DNA from: Gracilaria gracilis | Lineage: Eukaryota; Rhodophyta; Florideophyceae; Gracilariales; Gracilariaceae | Length of the DNA stretch: 64,000 nt | Direction: 5' to 3' | Assembly (NCBI GenBank): GCA_030374805.1 | Contig: JARGSG010000093.1 | Location: 143,343 to 207,342 of the forward strand | Shown: positions 47,700 to 57,544 of the stretch, in pieces | How positions within the stretch are numbered: position 1 is the stretch's first letter | Layout: the number at the start of each line of letters is the position of its first letter | Position numbers and translations under genes: made by a program | The notes under the pieces: model-generated | The model's database searches: none | The model's input: the letters and a program-made list of their open reading frames with translations, nothing else | What the model was told of the DNA's origin: nothing

Positions 47700-49130
47700 G
47701 GGGGACTTCTTTCACTACGAGAAAGCGAACCCGGGTGTCGTGGCGCTCCATTTGTGCACCAATGAAACGCCAAGACACCCCAGTTTGCTGTCCACGGCGC
47801 GTTGGTGGTGCCACGTATGCCAACACCCCGAATTTCATCACACATGGCGCGTTGACAAGGGACGAATTTCACAGCTTACGGCACGTTGGCGGTGCCACAT
47901 GTGCAACCGCCCCAGCTTCATCACTCACGGGGCGTTGGGACGGCGGACCGGGGTGTCATGGCGCTCTATCGGTGCACCGATGAAGCGCCACGACACCCCA
48001 GTCCACAATCCCAAAAAAAAAATTTTGAATTTTTTTTGAAACGAGGGGCTGGACAAAGATGATATTTCATATGTTCAGCATTTCGCATCCGAGCCAAACG
48101 TGTGGGGCTGTACAAAAGACGTCTTTCCTCCCCCTCCCAACCCCTTTCACTCCCTACCTTCCTGGTCACACCTTCTACAGGGATATATTCATCTTCTTCC
48201 ACAACCGAAGGTATGTCTCGGTTGCGGAAATAGAACGTTGTATCTCCGTAGAAGGTTGCACACCCTCACGCTTCGTAGCTAGAAATAGGACATCCGTTAG
48301 ATGTGATAAAGTTAGTACATCTTCTATCGTTATTTTATATAAAGGATGCCCTATTCCTAGGCTGCTGCGGAGGTTATTGCACACCCTCACGCTTTGTAGC
48401 CAGGTATAGGACATCCACTGGGTGAGATGAAGTTAATACATCCTCTATCTTTATCTTGTATACTGAATGTCCTATTCCTATGCTGCTTGCGAAGGTTTTC
48501 GCACGCCCCCACGCTTCGTAGCTAGGAATATGGCATTCATTGGATGGTATAAAGTTGTTACATCTTCTATATTTATATGGTTTAGAAGATGTCCTATTCT
48601 TATGCTGCTTGCGGTGGTTTTCGTATTTTGTCACCACCATGTGACTAAAGATAGGGTAACCATAGTAAGTAGTATTGTGAAGGTGGCACACCCTTACGCT
48701 TCGTAGCCAAGATTAAGACATCTTTTGTGTCACATACGAATAGTAAATGTTCTATTTTTATGTCCTAATACTCTGCGGCCTGGGGAGTTTTTCGTATTTT
48801 GTCCCAACCATTTGGATAGGAATTTTAATACAATCTGAAGATATACGCCAAGCTATAAGGAACGGGTGGTAGGACAGCGCGTTAGCGGTGCCACGTGGAA
48901 CTCTACCACAGCTTCATCACTCATGGCGTGTTGAAACACCGGACCGGGGTGGCTTAGCGCTTCATCAGTGCACTGATGAAGCGTCACGACACCCCGGTCT
49001 GCAGTCCCAGGCTGTCGTTGAAAAATATGGAAAAAGGAATATTTTTTTGGGACAGCGGACCAAGGGGTCGGGTCGTGGCTCTTCATCAGTGCACTGATGA
49101 AGCGCCACGCCACCCTGGTCTGCTTTCCTA
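47700..49130. repeat. Palindrome region of copy A
   Basis: Degenerate hairpins related to those of copy B: about 47,729-47,792, 47,956-48,003, 48,943-48,998 and 49,064-49,122. Each is built from GGGGTG.CGTGGCGC.TCAT followed by its complement (ATGAAGCGCCACGACACCCC) around a short loop. One is followed by an A/T tract (AAAAAAAAATTTTGAATTTT). Confidence 0.75.
48250..48790 (+). repeat. ~121-bp tandem repeat in copy A
   Basis: At least three units (about 48,256, 48,373 and 48,494) share GCACACCCTCACGCTTCGTAG, AGGACATCC, ACATCTTCTAT and CCTATTCCTATGCTGCTTGC. Two more diverged units follow to about 48,790. Lies inside the palindrome region. Not seen in copy B. Confidence 0.75.
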
Positions 49131-49487
49131 CCAGTCGTTCCCTATAACTTCGTGTATATGTTCGCGGTCACGAAGTTTCGTATCCCTCGAGTTTTCAGGC
49201 TTTCCCTGACACCTCTTCACGGCTTCACGTCCATCTAAGGCATATTGCACATCTCCTTGTCGTGTTGAAAGAATCTGTTTCGTGCTGTATAGTTGCTATC
49301 CTCTCCCGCCCGCCCACATCTCCCGCGCACTCTCATATCTCATGGGCAGTTATTCCCCACCCGCTGCAGTCTCCCGTGCGCTGCCTTCTCCCCTCCACTA
49401 CCCTCGCCCATCTACTGCCATCTTCCGTCCGCTCCGGAAATTCGAATCATAACACATAAACGCTCCCTCTTCCCTTGCATGCATAAA

Positions 49488-50912
49488 ATGGCTCCACATA
49501 GTGCATCGAAGCCTGCACCCCAAAGCTCCGTTATGAAGGTTGGAAAACTGCATGGCCTCGAAGATGAGCTTGTCAAAATATGCTTCGCAATCCGCGATCA
49601 TTACGCGTCGAAAATGCGAGATGAAGACCGGCCAAGGAAGGCGGGACACAGCGAGTTCGTTGATTACATTATCCAGAATCGCAACGTCCTACCGCTGGCC
49701 AAGAATTACTTCTATATTCTTGTGGGTCCAGGACATCCGATGTTTACTGGCAGTTAAGTACGGGTCGTATCTCTGAAGGGGTCTTATCTTCAGCTATACC
49801 TCTCAACGACATTATTGGACATCTTGGACGGTGATAAGGACTGGCATGTAAGGGACTTCCGGAATGCTTATACCGAGGTGAACTTTAAAGGAATACTGAG
49901 GATTTTGATTTTGACCGAGTTTTCTAAGTCCATGACTATACTTCCTAAGCGATTGGGACGGGTGGTCCTCTCCTTCGCTAAAACCGTTGCCACACATTTC
50001 TAAAGGATTATCTTTCTCTCACTCATTTAGAAAGTTTCCATTGAGAAAAGAGTTGTAGGCCAGAAGAGAAAAAGAGGAGACAAGGGACATCCAACACCTT
50101 TCGTGAATTTCCGAATATCAAACAAACTCCAATCTCAGCGTATTGGCTTTGGTTTGAAGCCCATAACAAAGGCATAGGATTTCGTGTCTCAATTCCTGGA
50201 ATTCTCTACCATGGAGGTCATGGTTCTTCCATTCATCCGAGTCACGTACCACGAAATGCAGTGTCAAGCAACTGAGACGAAGGAAGAGGGGTTCTCTCAC
50301 CGGGATAACGGCCATCGCTTGCTACTAACGAGCAAAGGTGAAACTGTTATTGAAGCAGAGGTCATCCCGTGGGTATGGAAGTTACCGCGACACATCGATG
50401 CTGCCCTCCGAATGCTTGCGAAGGAGTTTCTTTCGGACCTCAACAAGGACATTGTGAATGAGCAGTTCTACTCAATTTCCGAACCAGGACAATGGACAGT
50501 TCTGACGACGTTTATCAGAACCCATCAAGGGCGTTTTCTCAAAGATTCGATAGTTTCCCGAACTCGCTGGTGAACTGCATTACGGAGACAATAAGCCCGT
50601 TGAAAAAACAAAGAACCAGTGAACGTCCCTGATATGGCAGAAACGCCGACATCCAAACCATAACCTGCTATACAAATTGAGGAAATTGTGAGGAGGTGAA
50701 GGAAATTAGGAAACCAACGGAGCCGAAGGAGAGAGGAGGCGAAGAAGGAGATGGGGATACCAACATAATGGCCGACGTTGGGAAAGGAAGTTTTGGTGAC
50801 GAGGCTTCCGGGGTAGGCGTAATACCCCTACCATCCAGTGCTGCCATAGATGACGAAATAGCCTTCCGAAGTTATGAGAAGGAGAAGGAGATGGAGAATT
50901 ACTTTCGCTTGT
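49488..50912 (+). pseudogene. 482-residue orphan ORF, copy A, broken
   Basis: ATG at 49488. The first 90 codons match B closely (EDELVKICFAIRDHYASKMR against GDELLTACFAIRDHYASTMR). Stops at about 49755, 50000, 50022 and 50177 replace Gln/Trp codons kept in B (HFQ, LIQK, KAW). The 3' part has frame changes, and the stop region YFRL-TAA precedes the junction with copy B by about 20 bases. Confidence 0.65.
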
Positions 50913-51198
50913 AAATTTGCGGGTCTAAGCGTCGGTGTTCTCGGAATGCTAGTTTAGTATGCTAGATGGCTAGTTATGAAAATAAAAGTCCGAAAAAACT
51001 AGAACTTTCGCAGATTGCGCTAGTTGGCAAGGCAAAGAAAAAATTTTTTGGAAATCGCATTTCCACGTGCCGCAGTTGAACTCCATTGGTTGAAGTTGTA
51101 TGCTAGTTTGCAGTTCGTGCGCCACTGCCCGTTACCTCACATTCGTCGCAGGAGTCAAAATCACTCAAAAAATTTACTCTCGGGTCACCAGCGCTGGT

Positions 51199-52155
51199 TT
51201 ACTCCAACTCGGCATTCGGATCCTGAGTCTCAGTTTCCCTAAACGTGAAGTTTAAGAAGTCCAACGGACAACTATCCCCATTCTGGTACACCCTCCTAGC
51301 CCCAAAGCGGTTTCCAACCCCTTCCAGCCTCTTCTCCTCCTGCTCCTCCAATATACGCTCCGCCGTTCTCGCAGCCGCCGCCGCACTCCCAAAACCAACC
51401 AACGGTGCCCCACCCGGTAGCTGCAGCGGCACGAACACCTTTTCATCCTCGTCCACCATCACCCCACTCTTCTTCCTCTTCTTCAGTCGACTCCCCACAC
51501 CTTCTCCTCCGTCCTCTTCTCCCCCCCCTCCCTCACACTCCCCCGCCCACCCCGAGAACCAGGCGTCAGAGGCGACCCTTCAACTGCTCCCTCTCCCACC
51601 CCCTACTCCCCCTCCCTTCACCATTTCCTTCAAATCCATCAGCAATTTGCACGCCTTCTCCACCTGTCCTACTTGCTCCTCCAACACTTCAACCCTACCC
51701 TTCAGCCCCATGTTCTCCTTTCGCAGCCTCCCCATCTCCCTCCCTACGCACTCCAAGATCCCATTCACATGTCCCACAGCCCCCAACCCAATCAATTTCG
51801 TCCTCTTCCGAATCGTCGAAATCAATTCCACCGGCACCCCAACCTCCGACAAACTCAGCACCACCACTCCCATATCTGCCACCATCTCCGACAGCATGTC
51901 GTCGAAGTGCTCCTTCAAACTCCCCCCAAGCTTCCTCACCCGTTTCTCCGTCTCCTCCATAAACCTTCTCTCCGGTCCCTCTCCTCCATCCCCGTCCCCA
52001 TCACCTCCACCGCCTCCTGCATCCCCATTAAAAACCCTCTGAATCACAGAAACCCCCTCAGTACCGCCTCCCTCTTCCCGCGGCGGCGTCTCTGGCACTT
52101 CCGTTCTATGCAGCAGAGCCATAAGCTTCTCGTCACCAACGTGTTCATTCGACAT
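51199..52155 (-). pseudogene. Coiled-coil protein, copy B, one in-frame stop
   Basis: Start MSNEHVGDEK at 52155, chosen because ATGTCGA is conserved in copy A. Sequence order: MALLHRTEVPETPP; a Gly/Asp-rich linker; a helical region (EETEKRVRKLGGSLKEHFDD); a predicted coiled coil (LRKENMGLKGRVEVLEEQVG); a TGA at 51582-51580; then, in the same frame, Gly/Glu-rich sequence, a basic patch RLKKRKKSGV and ARTAERILEEQEEKRLEGVG, ending at 51199. About 318 codons. Unknown function; coiled coil plus basic patch would suit a nucleic-acid-binding or structural protein. Shares a ~510-bp divergent intergenic region with the oxidoreductase gene. Confidence 0.55.
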
Positions 52156-52667
52156 CCCGAGAAAAGACGGCGTCCGGCGATAAACGACTTGAACAGGTCT
52201 GAGCGACTTACCACAACCCTCGTCCTTGCCACCCCTGATCACAGCCGTTACACTCGTGGCCACACACCCTTCTACCAGGCCTATTTGTATCACAATTTTC
52301 CATACCTCAATTTCCTGCCATTCCCCAAAAACTCCATTTCTCCCAGATATTTCCATATTTTCGTTTTTTCCTTTCAGTACCATCCCACAAAACCAATCCA
52401 CAGCGCCCGTTCCTTAACTCCTTACAATTAAATCTTCCCCTTTATAATTCATTTCGACACATCTCTTTTCATAAACACATTCATCAGTCCTAATCCCTTC
52501 ATACCCACCTACCTCATTCTTTCAACTACTTAGTCATAAAAACTATTTTTTCCTCTGAAACCACTTTATCGATGTATACATCGGCAACGCCGTTCTCTAC
52601 TTAAGCATCTCTCCCTTCCTCTTTTGTACCACAATATATCCTCACAGCATCCAACAAATTCGACATA
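52156..52667. promoter_or_regulatory. Divergent intergenic region, probably a bidirectional promoter
   Basis: 512 bp between two start codons pointing away from each other, AT-rich toward the right. Kept in position in copy A. No specific element recognised. Confidence 0.4.
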
Positions 52668-53501
52668 ATGACCTCGCCTTCCTCTTCTCTCCGCTCCTCC
52701 CACACCCCAGCTGTTGTTGTATGCAGAGGCCGCATTGGTTCCATGCTTTACGACCACAGTACCCCTCAAGATACCATTCTTTCACTCCAAGATTTCATAG
52801 CCGCAGACGGCATTCCGCAAGGTCCCATTTTCTTCAGCGGCAGGAGCAACTTGTTGGAAACAGTAATTCGCTCCTGCCCTCCATCTCGCAGACAAGACTT
52901 GGTCTTCATTCAGAACGGCCACATTCTTCCCATTCTTTCAAAACATGGCCTTCATCACACCACACGAGCAGTTCATTACATCGCCGTACCAACTCTCGCT
53001 GCACCTCCACAGGATGGCGTCACCTCTCTTACTCCCAACGGCCTCACAACTGTCACCAGAACATGGGATTTTGCACTAGCACAACGCTTCTTTAACGCAG
53101 GTCTCACTTGCAATATCGTTGACGAAGACGCCTTCTCTAAATTCTACTACGAAAAGCTCGTCTGGATCTCTTCATTCAACCTAGTTGGTTCCTCCCACGG
53201 TTTCATTACCATGCATGACTGGGCCACCCGCTACAATACCATAGTCTCAATGATAATGAAGGAACTACTCGGCATAGTCTCCTCCAACACAGCTATCTCC
53301 TACAATATCTCCTCCACAGTACAATCCCTCCTCGCCTACGGCAGCACTCTTACCTCCTTCCACGCCTCATTCTCTGAGTACGAATTCAGAAATGCTTACT
53401 TCTACCTTTTCTCCGAGGAAACCAAGAGAGCGGGCTTGGCTGACCCTGCCCCTTTTCACACCAACCATGTCAATGTCCTTAGAAAATACATTCTCTTTTA
53501 G
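52668..53501 (+). CDS. Ketopantoate-reductase-like NAD(P)-binding oxidoreductase, intact
   Basis: Intact 277-codon ORF from the ATG at 52668. An N-terminal Rossmann turn (VVVCRGRIGSML, residues ~15-26) is followed by RRQDLVFIQNGHILPIL (~75-90), PNGLTTVTRTWDFALAQRFF, CNIVDEDAFSKFYYEKLVWI and SSFNLVGSSHG (~165-180), then a C-terminal helical part with SEYEFRNAYFYLFSEE and a PxPFHTN...V end. This matches an ApbA/ketopantoate-reductase-related family (KLvWi...NLv) seen in plastid-bearing eukaryotes. Ketopantoate reductase makes pantoate with NADPH; whether this one does is unknown. A metabolic-type gene inside a repeated element suggests host-gene capture. Copy A carries a deleted version. It is the best preserved gene of the left half. 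Confidence 0.7.
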   Translation: MTSPSSSLRSSHTPAVVVCRGRIGSMLYDHSTPQDTILSLQDFIAADGIPQGPIFFSGRSNLLETVIRSCPPSRRQDLVFIQNGHILPILSKHGLHHTTRAVHYIAVPTLAAPPQDGVTSLTPNGLTTVTRTWDFALAQRFFNAGLTCNIVDEDAFSKFYYEKLVWISSFNLVGSSHGFITMHDWATRYNTIVSMIMKELLGIVSSNTAISYNISSTVQSLLAYGSTLTSFHASFSEYEFRNAYFYLFSEETKRAGLADPAPFHTNHVNVLRKYILF

Positions 53502-53704
53502 TACCAGTACTACTTTGGTCTCATTTTGTAAAAAAGATATCTACGCAAAATACTCTCTCTCCTTACCCCACGCTTTGTAACTCATTTTCTTTCTTCAACC
53601 ATCCTTTTATGCTCACATTATATCAAAACATTCCTTCATTTCCCAGTATTAGTCAAGTCACCTCACTCTCACACACATAACACTACACGCCCTACATGTT
53701 TTAT

Positions 53705-56700
53705 CTAGTCCTCCTCATAATCCATTATCATCGGTCCCTCCTCGTAGTCTCCATCCGTGTTATCCGTCTTGTGGCCCTGTACCTAGTCATCTTCCTCTTC
53801 GTAATCCTCCTCTCCAACTTCCTCTTCCTCCATTTCAAAGTTGCTCACAGAACTTTACTCCTCGTCCAGCTGGTCGTTCGGGCTTCCCTGATTCCAAATT
53901 CCTCATCTAAGAATTTGGGCCGAAAAGCAGGCTGCCTGTGCACCGCATCACGAAGCTTGTATCCCTCCGGCACAAAGTACATATGATACCGTAGACAATT
54001 CTCTTTCACCAGCGCATCCATGTACCCAGCCCCAGCATGAAACACATCTCCCCTTCCAATCAACATGGAGTACGGTAGAACCCTGAACTTCTTCACAACC
54101 ATCGTACGAGACAGCCTCTTCAAACTCTTGTCATCCGTCACATACATATTATGTGACCTCTCACATATCCATATCATAAAAGAGCCCCCCCGGAGGCCAT
54201 CATGAAGAATCCTGGAATCTCTTCATTGTTCTTCTCCACATTCGTCAACCCTCGGAAATCTGTGTGCAACACCTGCCTCGGGCATACCTCTCCCGTACAC
54301 AACACACGTCCTCCTGTTTGCGGCGCATACATCCTCTTCTTCGCCCTACTGTTGTTACACAGACGAAGAGCGGCTGCTATCTGCCCAAACCTAGCATCCA
54401 ACAACGCCCTCTTTCGCACCATCATCACATTCTTCTCATCCGATTCCATGTAATCCACAATCCCCTTCTTCGTGGTAATGTATCGCCCAATGCCCTGCAT
54501 CCTACCCCCCGCGTTCTTCCCATCTCTCGCATTGATGATAGGGTTCCATCTCTTGCGGTTCCCCTCGATCTTGAGGTCCGGCTGTTCCAAGAAATCCTTG
54601 TAAAAGAACTCCAACATACTCTCTGTCACATCTTCATCCAACACCCCCCCCCTCTTCTTCGCCTCATCTGACATGCCTTCGTCACTTCCCAATTCCTCCA
54701 GCACACAGAATCCTCTTTCCATTAACTCCATTCTCTTCGCTGCAATATACTCTCGCGCGAGGTCATCCCTCTCCATCGCCGCCATCCAAAGAGCCTCTTT
54801 CTCCCCTTTCGGTTTTCCCTCGAACGGGAGTCTCACCCCAAGAACTGGTTTCTTCGTAGTCCCCAGTTCCTTGTGCACATTCCGGGCTGCATGCCAGTAC
54901 ACCGCGTGATGCACGGCCCTCAAATCCTCCACCGTTAAACACCCCGCCCTATGCTGCTTTTGTAGGTGAAGCATATCCATCCACGGGTGCTGGTGTTACA
55001 CAGCATTCTTCCCTTCCGGCCACTAACTCGGCAGTGCACTCGCCATATTCGTCCACGACATATCTGATCCTCCGGTGTACTCCCCAGCTGTCTTCATCCC
55101 CGTCGGGAGAACATCCTGATTGTTATCTTCAAAGCTACGCATTTCTCCTTCACCTTCCCCCCCCTCGGTTCATCCCCAACAAATCCACTATCCTTCTCAC
55201 TACTATCACTCTCCTCCTCGCCCTCACTGGATGACATCACATTGATTTTTTGCTTCTTAAAGAACTTATTCAATGCATTCCTCGTCATTTTCCTGAACAG
55301 GTTAACAACCTCCAAAGGTATGTCCACAGAAGATGTGTTCACCGTACCATTCCTTCTTCGCTTCGGGGCAGGTTGCACATCATCTTCATCCTCGTCGTCA
55401 GTAAGCACCACAGAAGTTCTCTTCCTCGTTTTCCTCTTCTCTCAAGCGACCCGGAACCACCTTACGTCTTGTACTACGTCTTAACACCGGTGGTTCCGGT
55501 TCAGGGCTCTCCCCCACCATGGGATCGTTCTCCACCTCACCAGATGGAGCCCTAGCCGTCCCTTCCGGTTCCACAACCCCCTAAAAAACCTCATCTACAA
55601 CCTCTCCTCCTTTGAACTTCGCAGCGGTACTTTAAAGTGTTGTTTCAGCTTGTTACCTGCAGTCTTTACCCTCCTAGACACCATCCCGTCCCACAAACGC
55701 TTTGCTCCCGCGAGATCCATTTTGGCTGCTTGCTTCCCGAGATATGCCAAGACAGATACCCTCTTTCCTCAAATCTTGAGAACGGTCTGCATCACTTCCT
55801 CAACTGTCATCTTCTTCCTCTTGGCAGTCATATTGCAAAGCTTAAACATACCAATTGCACATTAAAAGAAGTGCTTCCTCATATCCTCAAAACGGCCCGT
55901 CCTCCCTGCAGAGAACATTCTCAGTCGCACATGCCATTGCAAGCAACGGACGACGAAACGGAATTCCCCATCTGCGATTCCCATAAGGAGGACACTGGAC
56001 ACAAGTGTGAGCGTCAGCGGCGTCCCCTCCTCACACACCTTCTCAAAGAATTAAAGAAGCCTCTCGCTTTGCACAAACTTCAGAGCCAGTGCCGCATAGC
56101 GATTCAAGTGACGCGTACTATAGTCCCCGATATACCCACTTCTTTTCAAAGCGCGTGCTATCTGTTTCGGCGTCACCTACCTCACATCCACTCCTCCTTC
56201 GTCAATGATGTTTTAAACGAAGGACACAGTGCTGTGAAGCTTGTCTGCGAAAGACGTCTTCAGAACATTGGAGCTCATCTCGTTCAGGAGATTGCCAAGT
56301 CCTAGCACTTCATTCATGACCATCGGATTACCATCCTTCCTCGTCCATAACACAACATCCAGAGACTTCAATATATCCTCCCATTTCCCTCCTTCCTCAC
56401 GCAGGTTCTGTAACACAAGAAATCGGTTATATCCGTCTATAAGTGTTACAGGCAGCACAAGTCTCCCGTCAACGATGTCACTCGCTTCCAAATCGCCTAC
56501 AAGTGTAACGGCAATCGAGCCGGCGGAGGGAAGCCAACCAAAGTTGTGGCACTTCGTCTTCGTGGCCTCCTTGTGCGCCAGGTGTACACTGCGAACCGTC
56601 TTCTTCGGGATTTCAATCATCTCGATATCCGTCGTCAACCGCTGCTGAACATAGTCGACGATGGATATTTCCGGTAGCGGCAGCGTGGTGTCCACTTCAT

Positions 56701-57544
56701 CAGACGGAAATTTATCTCCTTCATCGAACAAATCCGCCTCAGTTCCAACCAGGGAAGCCTTAGTAGTCCCAATCACCTCCATAACATCGTCATCGGAGTC
56801 ATCCACGATGTTAACCCTCTCAATTGCTCCCACCGGTTTCTTCATCCCTTCAGAACCTCCTCGTTCTCCTCCTCTCGTTGGTGGGGACTGGAGTTTGGCG
56901 GTTTTAGAAGACTGCTCAGCCGATTCCTTGACCTCCTCAACATCTTCACTCTCAGGCTGAGAGGTGGACGACTTTCCGGCCCCAGAGTGCGGAGTGGGGT
57001 GCAAAGTTGGACTCTGCGGAATCTCAATTGAGGCCATCATCGACGTATCCCAGGCATACAACCCAGCCGATACCAATTCGGCGAGCTTACTCGGGGGTCC
57101 CTCCGAACCTAAAAAACGGTAAGGGTACTTCGCGTCTAGATGACTTGAAATATTCGTCCTCCAGATAACCACCAAATCCTCACCCTCTAAGGCAGTGGCG
57201 CTTAGAAGATGGCCATGTATCGAACGTCAGAGCCCCTTCCCGGTACCACCAGCAGGCCCCACGCCCCGTACTTCCGCAGTACCAACTTCAACCCTATTCT
57301 TGTCCTTTCCAAGGCTGATGAACAAAGATACAGAGCCGCTACCTTTTACCTTATGTGGCGCGGGAGTACTCGTCTTCTTCTTCATCGCGCGCGGTGTGCT
57401 CCGCTCGGAACGCGATTTCGCCCTACGGGGCGTGAAGACCTTCGGCCTTCCTCTTCCTGGCGTAAACGGCGCCATTTCTGACCCCTCGCTGTTTCTTTTC
57501 GATCGCACTGACTCCCACCCCCTTTTATGGTTCAGAGGCGCCAT
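53705..57544 (-). pseudogene. Long gene: AT-hook, ParB-like domain, Fe(II)/2-oxoglutarate dioxygenase
   Basis: About 1,270 codons when read through stops and two frame changes. Start MAPLNHKRG at 57544, conserved in copy A. In order: AT-hook-like GRGRPKVF (~residue 30); acidic/hydrophobic VNIVDDSDDDVMEVIG; PVTLIDGYNRFLVLQNL (~56,480-56,430), resembling the DGxxR motif of ParB/sulfiredoxin-like domains; a conserved middle (GYIGDYSTRHLNRYAALALK); RRSTRRKVVPGRL; KRRR basic patch and Ser/Glu tract. The dioxygenase domain follows: HTD at 54266-54258, distal His in GDVFHAGAGY (~54,039) 75 residues later, then RYHMYF; acidic tail. Breaks: TGA 57229-57227, TAA 56215-56213, others between 56,180 and 55,560, frame changes at a G8 (~55,160) and a G7 run (54,191-54,185). 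Copy A supports the joined reading. It could have been two genes. Confidence 0.55.

Larger units (their letters stand above)
41067..50930. mobile_element. Large composite element, copy A (decayed)
   Basis: The same gene order and non-coding landmarks as copy B: left-end sequence (ATCGGTATTCTCAGAGTGCTAG against GTCGGTGTTCTCGGAATGCTAG, aligned from 41,067 and 50,931), coiled-coil relic, oxidoreductase relic, long minus gene, palindrome region, 482-residue ORF relic. The match to B ends right after the ORF (GCGGGTCTAAG against GCGGGTTCTAG), where B's left end begins, so A lacks the methyltransferase-SET gene. All its genes are broken. Confidence 0.7.

Noticed and set aside
55637-56305. 222-codon plus-strand ORF
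   Set aside because: Antisense to the conserved middle of the long minus gene, whose translation is conserved with copy A while this one is not.
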